Assembly: GCF_005503145.1 (NCBI RefSeq)
Contig: NZ_SCNV01000001.1
Location: 248,001 to 312,000 of the forward strand
Source: Burkholderia sp. 4M9327F10
GTDB taxonomy: Bacteria > Pseudomonadota > Gammaproteobacteria > Burkholderiales > Burkholderiaceae
Reading direction: 5' to 3'
Length of the DNA: 64,000 bases
In this document: in pieces, positions 1-8,512 of the stretch
Position numbering within the stretch: the first letter of the stretch is position 1
Layout of the letters: each line of letters begins with the position of its first letter
Made by a program: the position numbers and the translations under genes
Notes under the pieces: generated by a model
Seen by the model: only the letters and a program-made list of their open reading frames with translations
What the model was told of the DNA's origin: nothing
Databases searched by the model: none

Positions 1-230
1 TGCTGCTCCGTACGGACGACGTGCGGCTGGGAAGCCGCATCGTCCGCACTGCCCAGGCTCAGATGCGCTTGCCGCAGCACGGTCACCGCTTGCGCGCCGG
101 CCGTACTCGCGCTCGACGTGCCGCCCCTCTCCACGTCGAGCAGGTTGTCCTGCGCTGCCCACAATGAACCCGACATCGTCATGCACAGCCACAGCGCGCC
201 ACACCACCGGGCCGTGTTACTGGTCCGCAT
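1..230 (-). CDS. Partial exported protein downstream of bcsB, function unknown
   Basis: Seen: an ATG at 230 (minus strand) lies inside the last codons of bcsB, so the two genes overlap by about 14 bp and are translationally coupled. The first 25 or so residues form a signal peptide (MRTSNTARW then a hydrophobic stretch ending in SLWA-AQ), so the product is exported. The mature part (DNLLDVERGG, AVTVLRQAHLSLGS) shows no motif I recognise, and the rest lies outside the window. Context: third gene of the cellulose operon after bcsA and bcsB, the place where bcsZ, bcsC or bcsD often occur. The visible N-terminus does not clearly match any of them, so no name is given. Confidence 0.6.
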   Translation of the reverse strand, partial: MRTSNTARWCGALWLCMTMSGSLWAAQDNLLDVERGGTSSASTAGAQAVTVLRQAHLSLGSADDAASQPHVVRTEQ

Positions 231-2502
231 CGCGGTGCCGGTTCCGGTGGTGGCGTTGCAGCAATATCGTGGTCGACGCCGCAAATACCGCAAGCAGCAG
301 GATCAGCACGGCATAGCCAAGCCACGGATGCCGGGACAGCACGAAGCCAAGATGGTCCCACACGCCGAGCGTGCCGGCTTCATAGGTGCCGCCGACCCGA
401 GTCGTCCACAGTCCGTCGGAATCGAAGCTTAGCAGTGCGACATTGCCATCGAGATTGCTCCAGTAGTTCGGCTCGACCAGCCGCGTCACGCCCAGCAGCA
501 GTTGGGGCGCGTTGCCGGCGGTGAGCACCGTGACCGTGCCGGCGCGCCTGCCCCGGTACTGCATGACAAGCAGCCGGTCCGACAAGGGAATGTCGCCACG
601 CAACGTCACGCTTACCGCTGCAGCATTGGCAGGTGTTCCGAACCAGTTGTCCCAATGTTGCGCGAACCAGTTGCCGCCGGGCTGTCCGGCACCGGACATG
701 CCGTCCGCGATGCGCGCAGTATGCCCGGGTGACCATGGCGCATCCTCGAGTGCCGGTGGCGGCAGTGCGCCCGCGGCGCCGATCAGGATCGTGTCGCGGC
801 CCGACGCGGGCTCGCCGAAGGTGACCTGAGCGGACGTGAGCGGCGCCATTTGCATCTGCGCGAGCCGGGCCATCAGTGTCCATGCGGCGGCGATGGTGTC
901 GTTGTCATGAGCCGCGACCCGCACGGCAAGCCCTGCGCCATCGGGCTGCACGGTGTACGGAAAGCCGCCGTCGGCAAGCCGCCTGAGATCCGGCAAGGTG
1001 GTGAAGTGCGATGCAGGCGGCAGCGTCAACGTGGAATCGTCGAACACCGTGAGCATGAGATTGGCCATTGAACGCAGCGCGCACCGGTCGGTGATAAGCG
1101 GCACAAGCACGGGCCGCAGCGACAGCGTGTTGGCGCCCGGGTGGAAATCGCGCAACGGAATGGTGACGCGGTAGCGCCGCATCACCGCGCCCTGCTGCTG
1201 GTCAAGCGCGATCACCTGCTCGAATCGTCCGTTCAGGAAAATGTTGAGCACCGAGTCCTCGCGCATCTTCGCACCCTCGGTAAAGTTCATGTCTAGGGTC
1301 ACGCGTGCGTCTTCGGGCGCATAGATGTCGGCGGGCAGCCGCACCTCCATGTCCGCGTGATCGCCGGGGCCCAGGGTACGGCTCGTCAGACCGAGTTGAC
1401 GGAAGGTGTGCGGCGCCGTGCCCGACACCGTCCCGTCGGCGGACCACGCGGGCGGGTTCGATTCGTCGAGCTCGCCGATCAGCATCTCGTTACGGTGCGG
1501 CAAGCGCAGCTCATGGTGGGCGAACGCGCGTGCTGCACGCTCGACTTCGCTGTCGTTACGGCCGCTGACCACGAGCACGAAATGCCGCGCATCGCCGGGC
1601 TTCGGGTAGATGCCGAGAAAGCCGTTCTGGATGCGTGCCACGATCTGCGGATCGAGCTCGCCGCGCAGGGCATCGCTTGTGCCGATGAGCAGGACGTCCG
1701 CACCCGCGAGCGGCGCAAGCGACAGCCCCGGCAGAATGCCGTCGCCGGTGGCGCGCTGCGCGTCGAGTACCCGCAGCGACGGAGCAAGGTAGCGCAGGCG
1801 CAGTGCGGCGCCTTCGGCGAGCATGCCGCCGCCGGCGAGCTGCTGATCGCTATCCGGATGCGCTGCGCTCACGATATCCAGCGCACGCGCAGACCACTGC
1901 CGCGGGTCGATCAGGTCGTCGAGATCGGACAGTGTCGGCGTGAGCGGCTTGAGTTCCGTCTGCATCTGCAGCGTCGAGGCGCTGGTGTCGATCTCGGTCC
2001 AGAGTTCGGGGGAGTCCGGGTCTTCACAGTTTTCTGTCGCATGCTGCGCGGCTGCAAAGGACAACGTGTTGTATCCGGGATGCGGCAGCTCGGCCGGAAT
2101 GCGGATATCGGCGGTTGCCTCGGGTTGTCGCGAGGACAGCTGCAACTGCGCGATGGTACGGCCGTTGAGACGCACAGCAAGCTGCGAGCGATCGGTGATC
2201 AGCGAAATCGAATTGGATACCACCAGATGCAGTGTGGCCGCCAGCACCTGCTCGCGTGCGGACACCGGCACGCTCATCGAGCTGGACGCCGCAGCGCCGG
2301 TCAGGCGCAGCGCGCCGGACAGATTGGCCAGCGTAGCCAGCGAAACGGGCGCGGTTTTCGCGGCACCGGCCTGCGCGTCCACGGGCTGGGGGGCGCTCTG
2401 GTTCGCTGGATGGGCAGTGGCACACGCTGCGCCACAGACGAGCGAGGCCAGTACGAAACACATCGCCTGGGCGATGGCGCGGGAAGTCGACGATGTACTC
2501 AT
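217..2502 (-). CDS. bcsB: Cellulose synthase regulatory subunit BcsB
   Basis: About 761 residues. The family forms the periplasmic, membrane-anchored partner of BcsA and guides the nascent glucan across the periplasm. Seen: signal peptide in the first 30 residues (AQAMCFVLASLVCGAACATA), a long periplasmic region typical of BcsB with paired carbohydrate-binding and flavodoxin-like modules, and one C-terminal membrane helix (WLGYAVLILLLAVFAAST) followed by a basic tail. Start: ATG at 2502 overlaps the bcsA stop (ATGA), so the two are coupled; the open frame extends further upstream only as the shadow of bcsA. The downstream gene again overlaps. Length and architecture agree with full-length BcsB. 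Confidence 0.93.
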   Translation of the reverse strand: MSTSSTSRAIAQAMCFVLASLVCGAACATAHPANQSAPQPVDAQAGAAKTAPVSLATLANLSGALRLTGAAASSSMSVPVSAREQVLAATLHLVVSNSISLITDRSQLAVRLNGRTIAQLQLSSRQPEATADIRIPAELPHPGYNTLSFAAAQHATENCEDPDSPELWTEIDTSASTLQMQTELKPLTPTLSDLDDLIDPRQWSARALDIVSAAHPDSDQQLAGGGMLAEGAALRLRYLAPSLRVLDAQRATGDGILPGLSLAPLAGADVLLIGTSDALRGELDPQIVARIQNGFLGIYPKPGDARHFVLVVSGRNDSEVERAARAFAHHELRLPHRNEMLIGELDESNPPAWSADGTVSGTAPHTFRQLGLTSRTLGPGDHADMEVRLPADIYAPEDARVTLDMNFTEGAKMREDSVLNIFLNGRFEQVIALDQQQGAVMRRYRVTIPLRDFHPGANTLSLRPVLVPLITDRCALRSMANLMLTVFDDSTLTLPPASHFTTLPDLRRLADGGFPYTVQPDGAGLAVRVAAHDNDTIAAAWTLMARLAQMQMAPLTSAQVTFGEPASGRDTILIGAAGALPPPALEDAPWSPGHTARIADGMSGAGQPGGNWFAQHWDNWFGTPANAAAVSVTLRGDIPLSDRLLVMQYRGRRAGTVTVLTAGNAPQLLLGVTRLVEPNYWSNLDGNVALLSFDSDGLWTTRVGGTYEAGTLGVWDHLGFVLSRHPWLGYAVLILLLAVFAASTTILLQRHHRNRHRDADQ

Positions 2503-4862
2503 GAGTCTGCTTTGGAAAAGAAACCGGATGAAGCGATCGCGCGCGATGCCATTCGCCATGGAAATTCCGCGTAGCGCAGCATGCCGCGGAAAAAGCCGCG
2601 GTAATGGCTGAACGCGTGCACCGTGCCGAGACTGGCGACAATGCCGAGGCTGCGCACGATGCCCACGCGCCGGTTGCGGCTCTCGCGGAAGTCGCGCCAG
2701 CGGCCGCTGTCGCCGAACACGAGCGCAACCTGTTCCGACCGGCCGGCCACACTGTCGTCCGCAAATTGGGCGCCTACCGTCAGCGAACCGTCGGCCGCAG
2801 GGAAAACATTGCGGATCGTGACCGGAACACGGCTCAAGCGGTCCAACGCGATGTTGAAAATTTCCAGCGTTGCGGCGCAGTTGCGCGGAACGCTCGCTTG
2901 CACGCTGGCGGGAATCACCATCCTCAGACCGCCCGCAGACATGTCGACGACGCGGCACGCCAATGCCGTCTGCCCGTCTGCCTCGGCAAACCCGGGCGGC
3001 AGGTGCAGTACGGCTTCGAGATCGGCCGGCACACGCGGCACAGCGCGCCGTTGCTTGCGCTCGTACAGCACGCCGATGCAGGCGTTGAGCAGGACCAGGT
3101 TCAGCGCGCTCCAGCCGAGCGACGCCACGATCACGTCGCGATGAGGATAGCCGTGCAGCAGTTTCCAGATGCCGGCAGCGGTGCCCAGCAGAACCAGCAG
3201 ATAGACCAGATAGAAAGGCCCAGCCAGCTCGGAAATGGTGTCTTCCTCGATCCGCTCGCCCTTGGGCGTCACCTTGAAGGCCGGCGCGCGTGGATTGATC
3301 ATGACCGATATCACCGCGCGCAGCGAGAACATCGACTGAAGCAGCTCATACACCTCGGAGATCAGCGTCCAGCGGTAGCGGCCGAACAGGAAATCCGAGG
3401 CGAGGATCGCCGCGATCATTTGCGGCAGGCCATACGCAAAGAACTCGGGGATCGTCGCGTTATAGAACTGCAGCCCGAACATCAGATACATCACCGGCGA
3501 GAATACGAATACGAGGCGCGCGTAACAGAAGAACCAGAAAAAGGCATTCGAGAAATAGCACAACCGCTGTGCCAGCGTCAGTCCTTTCAGGCGCAAGGGA
3601 TTGCGCAGCAGGAATAGCTGGATCATGCCCTGCGCCCAGCGCGCACGCTGCACAATGAAGCTCGCAAACGTTTCCGGTTGCAGACCCGAGATCAGCGCTT
3701 CGTTCACGTAAGTGCTGCGGTAGCCGCGTGCGTGCAGTGTCAGGGCCGTCTCGGCGTCTTCCGTAATCGAGGTGCCGGCAATGCCGCCGATTTCCTCGAG
3801 ATAGCGGCGCCTCAGCACTGCCGCGGAACCGCAGAAAAACGAGGCATTCCAGAAATCGAGGCCGCGTTGCACGACGGAATAAAACATTTCGTTTTCCGGC
3901 GGCATCTTGCCGAACATGCCGAGATTTTTTTCGAGCGGGTCGGGATTGATGAAGAAGTGAGGCGTCTGCACGAGATACAGCTTCTCGTCCCGCTGAAAAT
4001 GGCCGACCGTTTTCTCGAGAAAATCGGCGGTAGGCACGTGATCCGCGTCGAAGATCACAATCAGCTCACCGTCCGTGCGGCCGAGTGCGGCGTTGATGTT
4101 GCCCGCTTTCGCGTGCTCGTTGCGCTCGCGCGAGAGATAGAGACCGCCATGGTGTTCGGCCAACTGCGTCAAGGCCTGCACCCGCGCATGCGCCTCGGCG
4201 GCCTTGCCCGCGTCCGCCTGGTTCAGCTTCTGCTGCGTGCCGCCGTCATCGAGCAGATAGACGCGCAGAAGCTCACGCGGATAGCGCATGTCGAGCGCCG
4301 CCCGCAGCGTGATTTCCAGCATGTCGGCCGGTTCGTTGTAGGTCGGAATGAATACATCGACGCGCGGCAGCGCACCGGGCGTGCGGATCAGCGGCACGGG
4401 TCTGCGCTGCAGCGGATGACTGTTGACGAACAGGCCGAGCATGGCCACCACGATTCCGTACAGTTCGGCGACGTACAAGAACAGCGCGAAGATGAAGTCG
4501 GCAAGCCCGTTGTAGCCCAGCGTAGAAGTCGTGCGCCAGAAGAGATAGCGGAAGGTCAGGAACGCCGAGCAGGCGAGAAAGAACAGGCGGGTGCGTTCGA
4601 GTTTGGCCGTGTGCCGCAGCAGGAGCATGGCGCCGAGCACGGCAAAGGAGACACAGAACTGGGCCCTCAGATCGAACCTGACGGTAGCCAGCACGACGAT
4701 CGCCGCCAGCGAGCCCGCCCACAGACCCGCCACGACCCGCTCGGGCAGCGCCGAAAGCGGCAACGCGTCGACGAGCCGCACGATCACGTTTTCGCGCTTT
4801 GTTTTGGCAGCAGCAGAGGGCCGCGCCTCGTCGACGAGCGGCGCGTCAGTCACTTCACTCAT
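2499..4862 (-). CDS. bcsA: Cellulose synthase catalytic subunit BcsA (GT2 + PilZ)
   Basis: Polymerises UDP-glucose into beta-1,4-glucan at the inner membrane and is activated by c-di-GMP. Seen, numbered from the ATG at 4862: N-terminal membrane helices, GT2 motifs DVFIPTYNEP near 170, FDADH near 271, TED near 367 and QRARW near 406, further membrane helices, and a PilZ domain with RRAVPR near 600 followed by DMSAGG, the two c-di-GMP-binding motifs. All catalytic residues are present. The open frame extends upstream to a TTG at 4991, but the ATG at 4862 is the more natural start and gives 787 residues, the usual size. It follows a diguanylate cyclase gene by about 130 bp, an obvious source of its activator. 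Confidence 0.95.
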   Translation of the reverse strand: MSEVTDAPLVDEARPSAAAKTKRENVIVRLVDALPLSALPERVVAGLWAGSLAAIVVLATVRFDLRAQFCVSFAVLGAMLLLRHTAKLERTRLFFLACSAFLTFRYLFWRTTSTLGYNGLADFIFALFLYVAELYGIVVAMLGLFVNSHPLQRRPVPLIRTPGALPRVDVFIPTYNEPADMLEITLRAALDMRYPRELLRVYLLDDGGTQQKLNQADAGKAAEAHARVQALTQLAEHHGGLYLSRERNEHAKAGNINAALGRTDGELIVIFDADHVPTADFLEKTVGHFQRDEKLYLVQTPHFFINPDPLEKNLGMFGKMPPENEMFYSVVQRGLDFWNASFFCGSAAVLRRRYLEEIGGIAGTSITEDAETALTLHARGYRSTYVNEALISGLQPETFASFIVQRARWAQGMIQLFLLRNPLRLKGLTLAQRLCYFSNAFFWFFCYARLVFVFSPVMYLMFGLQFYNATIPEFFAYGLPQMIAAILASDFLFGRYRWTLISEVYELLQSMFSLRAVISVMINPRAPAFKVTPKGERIEEDTISELAGPFYLVYLLVLLGTAAGIWKLLHGYPHRDVIVASLGWSALNLVLLNACIGVLYERKQRRAVPRVPADLEAVLHLPPGFAEADGQTALACRVVDMSAGGLRMVIPASVQASVPRNCAATLEIFNIALDRLSRVPVTIRNVFPAADGSLTVGAQFADDSVAGRSEQVALVFGDSGRWRDFRESRNRRVGIVRSLGIVASLGTVHAFSHYRGFFRGMLRYAEFPWRMASRAIASSGFFSKADS

Positions 4863-4991
4863 GTCTGAACTTTGTCGTGTGACGCCAGGCGCGCCAGCGG
4901 CGGTGCGTCGCGAAACGGGCAGGAAAGAAACGGAAAGACTTCTGGCTACAGGGATATCGGCACTCTGGCGCGAATATTTAGCCTTTTCCAA

Positions 4992-7900
4992 TCACTGTTG
5001 TGCAGACCCGTCCATCTCAAACGACTCCCCCGCCGCGCGCCAGGCGCCACGGCCCGCCTCTTTCGCCGCATAGAGCGCCATGTCCGCGGCCTTGTATAGC
5101 GCCATGGCATCCTTTGCGTCCTGCGGACACCGCGCGACACCTATGCTCGCCCTCACGTCCAGGGAGAGGCTTCGATACGGAATCGGCTGGGCGAACGTAG
5201 CGATAATGCGTTCGCATACCGCGGCCACCACCTCGCGCTCGCCCGGCTGCCTGAGCAGCACGGCGAACTCGTCGCCGCCCAGACGGGAAACCAGATCGGC
5301 CTCGCGTGTCGTCAGGCGCAGGCGCGAGGCCACGGCCTTCAGCACCGCGTCGCCTGCGTCGTGGCCATAGGCGTCGTTGATCGGCTTGAAGCGGTCGAGG
5401 TCGACCAGCACGAGCGCGAAGTCGGCGCCGAGGCGCACCTGTTCCACCAGGTGTTGCAGATCGTCATTGAAATGCCGTCGATTCGCGAGCCCCGTCAGTC
5501 CGTCGAAGTAAGCCAGTTGCTCGAGCCGTTGCTCGCTGATCTGCAATTCCGCCGTGCGGCGCACGAGCTCATCGGAGCGTTGCTGGAGTTCCTGTGTCCG
5601 CTGGGCTATCAGCGCCTCCAATGCCGCGGCACGCCGCCGCAGTAAGCGCGTGCGCACCTGAATCAGCATGACGAAGAGCGCGAGCAGCAGCACTGCCATG
5701 ATCACGCGAAACAAAATCGTCTCGTACCACGCGGGCACGACGCGGATCGGCAGGTTCACCGAGGCCGTCCACAGGTCCGGACGATTCGACGCCCGAACCT
5801 GCAGCGTGTAGTTGCCGGGCGGCAGGTTGGTGTAGTGGGCGATGCGCAGGTCGGCCGGCGAATCAGTCCATGCCTCCTCCAGCCCGGCCAGGCGGTAGGC
5901 GTAACGCGTGCGCTCTGGCGACGTGTAATCGAGCAGCGCAAAGGTCACCTGCACCGTGCGTTGCGCGGGAGCGAGCGTGATGCCGGACAGTGAGACCGGC
6001 CGCCCATCCTGATCTGTGAGCACGATGGGGGCCTTGAAGTGCGACGGTTGAAATTCAGTCGGATGCACGACCGTCAAGCCGCTGCCGCCAAACAGCAGAT
6101 CGCCTTCTTGCGTCGTATCAGCCGCCGAGGTCCAGTACGGGAACAAGCCCACGCCGTCGGCCTGTTGCAGCAGCGTGGTGGCCAGTGTGCCGCCGTCGAT
6201 GCGCAGGATGCCGGTATCGGTGCTCACCCAGGCGTTGCCCTGCGCATCGAGCAACAGGGCGTTCGCCGCGTTGTTCTGCAAACCCTGCTCATGACCGATG
6301 CGGCGCACTCGCACAAGCGCGCCTCGCGCGTCTCGTTCGACCACCCTCACCCCGCCGCCGTAGAACGCGACCCACAAGCGGCCCCGCCTGTCCTGAACCA
6401 CAGAGGCAACCCGGCTGCTGGGCAAACCGGCCCGCTCCGGCTCCTCCGGCCAGGGCCGCTCGAGGCGGCCGCTGGCCGGCCAGTACCGTACCAGCCCTGT
6501 CGACGTCCCCACCCACAGCGATCCGTCTTCGAGGCCGTTCACGGTCATGATGTCCGCGGTTTGCAGGCCTGGGGCGCTGTGCGCCGCTGCGCCTTTTGCG
6601 GACAGGTCGACGTAGCTCAGCCCGTTCGTCCCGCCGATCCAGAGCCGGCCGCCGGCCACACGCACGGCCCTGACGAGCGCAGTCGGCGGCCGGCCGGGAA
6701 ACTCCATCCTCTCGACACTGCGGCCGCCGTCGAGCGTCCGGTACAGACCCTCCGCGGTGCCGATGTAGACGCTACCGTTCGGCCCTTCCGCGATCGAGAA
6801 CACAGCGCCCTTGGGAAGCGCGATGCGCGACACCCCGTCTTCGGCCGCGAGGCGCCCGCCGCGTTCGCGGCTTGGCTGAACGATCTCCACGCCGCCGCTG
6901 TTGCCGCCGAGCCAGACACTGCCGTCCGCTCGCACCAGCACCGCGGTCACCCCCGCTCGCGTGCCGCCGAGCAGGTGGCCATCGCTGCCATACCAGGTGG
7001 ATATCGCCCGCTGGGTAGGATTGATCGAATCGAACAGATTCGGCCCGCCGGCCCAGACAAGACCACTGCGGTCGCGCAGCAGCGCCGGCACATCGTCCTT
7101 GGCGAGGCTGCCGAGCAACCCAGGGTCATGACGCAGGCGCCGCGTCGTCCAGCTCCGGGTATCGACCTGCACGATGCCCTGGAACCACGTGCCCAGCCAC
7201 ACCTGGCCATCGCCGGCATCAATGATCGAGGAGACCCAGTCGGTCTCGATCCCTTTTCCGTCGCGGCGTTCACTGTCGCGCACCTGTTGGGCAGTCGCGG
7301 TGCCGGGCTCGATCACAAACGCGCCGTTCGCGTGCGTGCCGATCCAGATACGCCCTGCCCCGTCCTCCGCCAGTTGCCAGATCTCGATGGCGCCCTGGGG
7401 GATGCCGGCCGCCGGCACTTGCTGAAAGGCCCGCGCGCCGGGGCGCAGCAGGTAAACTCCGTCCACCGTGCCGACCCACAGGTTGCCGCGGCGATCAGTG
7501 AGGAGGGCATTGACGCGATGAGCCGGCAGATTGGGGGCGATGGCGCCGTCGGCCTGGTGCCGCACCTTGCCCGTGACGAGATCCAGCCGGTCCAGCCCGG
7601 CGGCCGTGCCTACCCAGAGACCGTCCGCGCCGTCAGCGGCAAGCGCAAACACGCTGACACTGCTCAGGCCCGCCGGGCCCGCGCCCAGTGTCCAGAAGCG
7701 GCCCGTTGCCTTGTCGAGCCGCGCCAGCCCGCCGCCATCGGTAGCGGCCCAGATACGGTCTTCGCGGTCCTCGTACAGCGCGGTGACGTAGGACGCCGGC
7801 AGGCTGCCGGATGCGCTGGGGCTGGCGACATAGCTGTGGAAGCGGTAGCCGTCCCAACTGGCGAGACCGGTCTGCGACGCGATCCAGATCAGGCCGTCCC

Positions 7901-8078
7901 GATCCTGCAGCATGGCTGTCGGCACAATGTCGCCGGGCAGCTCGATGTGGCGAAACACAGGCGTCGCGCCAACGTACCAGGCGTCGGCTGCGCCGGCGGG
8001 CGGCACCGCCGCCATCGTCATCAGAGGCGCAAGGAGGCAGCTTAGAATCTGCCGCCAACAAGGCTTCCATTTCGACAT
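4992..8078 (-). CDS. Two-component-propeller sensor diguanylate cyclase (Y_Y_Y-GGDEF)
   Basis: 1028 residues. Seen: signal peptide ending near residue 31 (AAVPPAGAA-DAW), many beta-propeller repeats of the Reg_prop type (such as DRDGLIWIASQTGL and DRRGNLWVGTVDGV) to about residue 700, a Y_Y_Y domain (NLPPGNYTLQVRASN), one membrane helix near 785-805, a coiled coil (QELQQRSDELVRR), then a C-terminal GGDEF domain with an intact GGDEF near 934. An RxxD inhibitory site (READ) lies five residues before it. Inference: a periplasmic ligand or glycan sensor that makes c-di-GMP for the BcsA encoded just downstream on the same strand. Propeller sensors of this type often report on polysaccharides; the ligand cannot be read from sequence. 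Confidence 0.9.
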   Translation of the reverse strand: MSKWKPCWRQILSCLLAPLMTMAAVPPAGAADAWYVGATPVFRHIELPGDIVPTAMLQDRDGLIWIASQTGLASWDGYRFHSYVASPSASGSLPASYVTALYEDREDRIWAATDGGGLARLDKATGRFWTLGAGPAGLSSVSVFALAADGADGLWVGTAAGLDRLDLVTGKVRHQADGAIAPNLPAHRVNALLTDRRGNLWVGTVDGVYLLRPGARAFQQVPAAGIPQGAIEIWQLAEDGAGRIWIGTHANGAFVIEPGTATAQQVRDSERRDGKGIETDWVSSIIDAGDGQVWLGTWFQGIVQVDTRSWTTRRLRHDPGLLGSLAKDDVPALLRDRSGLVWAGGPNLFDSINPTQRAISTWYGSDGHLLGGTRAGVTAVLVRADGSVWLGGNSGGVEIVQPSRERGGRLAAEDGVSRIALPKGAVFSIAEGPNGSVYIGTAEGLYRTLDGGRSVERMEFPGRPPTALVRAVRVAGGRLWIGGTNGLSYVDLSAKGAAAHSAPGLQTADIMTVNGLEDGSLWVGTSTGLVRYWPASGRLERPWPEEPERAGLPSSRVASVVQDRRGRLWVAFYGGGVRVVERDARGALVRVRRIGHEQGLQNNAANALLLDAQGNAWVSTDTGILRIDGGTLATTLLQQADGVGLFPYWTSAADTTQEGDLLFGGSGLTVVHPTEFQPSHFKAPIVLTDQDGRPVSLSGITLAPAQRTVQVTFALLDYTSPERTRYAYRLAGLEEAWTDSPADLRIAHYTNLPPGNYTLQVRASNRPDLWTASVNLPIRVVPAWYETILFRVIMAVLLLALFVMLIQVRTRLLRRRAAALEALIAQRTQELQQRSDELVRRTAELQISEQRLEQLAYFDGLTGLANRRHFNDDLQHLVEQVRLGADFALVLVDLDRFKPINDAYGHDAGDAVLKAVASRLRLTTREADLVSRLGGDEFAVLLRQPGEREVVAAVCERIIATFAQPIPYRSLSLDVRASIGVARCPQDAKDAMALYKAADMALYAAKEAGRGAWRAAGESFEMDGSAQQ

Positions 8079-8512
8079 TGAACTCTGTTCCCCGGTAGGT
8101 CGTTTGTTCGTCGCGACGTTCGAGCGCGCCGCATCCGCACCACGCTATCCATAGAAAATATCGGCAAATAAAAACACTACTTTAGGCTTCCTTATAAATC
8201 GGCCGCAGTGATGCCGTCATTTACCGGCACGGACGTAAGGTTATCCTTATAAAGCAATGAGGATAACCTTAACCCCTTGGCGATTCGCGGGCAGATTTTC
8301 GAATTTCTCGGTTGGCAGTCCAGATTTACTACAACCCACGCATTTGATTTCCTTATATTTATATAAAGTGCTTTCCCACAAAAATTTCAGTAAAACCCTA
8401 CACGTCCGCCACTTCAAAGACCCAATCGTGTCGCCGTATACCCATATAGATGATCTGTCACTGACCTTCGTTTTTTGGCCCTGCGGGATCACGGATCTTC
8501 CATAGAGACAAC
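8079..8512. other. AT-rich divergent intergenic region
   Basis: This 434-bp spacer lies between the minus-strand propeller-GGDEF gene and the plus-strand EIIC-EAL gene, so it should hold both promoters. It is clearly richer in A and T than its surroundings (for example 8150-8180 and 8340-8370). It contains one strong dyad, listed separately. A minus-strand frame of 93 codons crosses it but has no family resemblance and is rejected as a gene. Confidence 0.6.
8236..8271. promoter_or_regulatory. 11-bp inverted repeat, candidate operator
   Basis: TAAGGTTATCC at 8236-8246 is repeated exactly in inverse orientation as GGATAACCTTA at 8261-8271, with a 14-base AT-rich spacer. No T-run follows on either strand within a few bases, so it does not look like an intrinsic terminator. 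Its place between two divergent c-di-GMP genes suggests a regulator-binding dyad. The protein is unknown. Confidence 0.5.

Noticed and set aside
1357..2574. 405-codon plus-strand frame opposite bcsB
   Set aside because: Arg- and Gln-rich translation typical of the antisense of a GC-rich gene; bcsB is clearly the coding strand.
6039..8045. 668-codon plus-strand frame opposite the propeller-GGDEF gene
   Set aside because: Antisense shadow; the minus strand has clear domains and motifs throughout.
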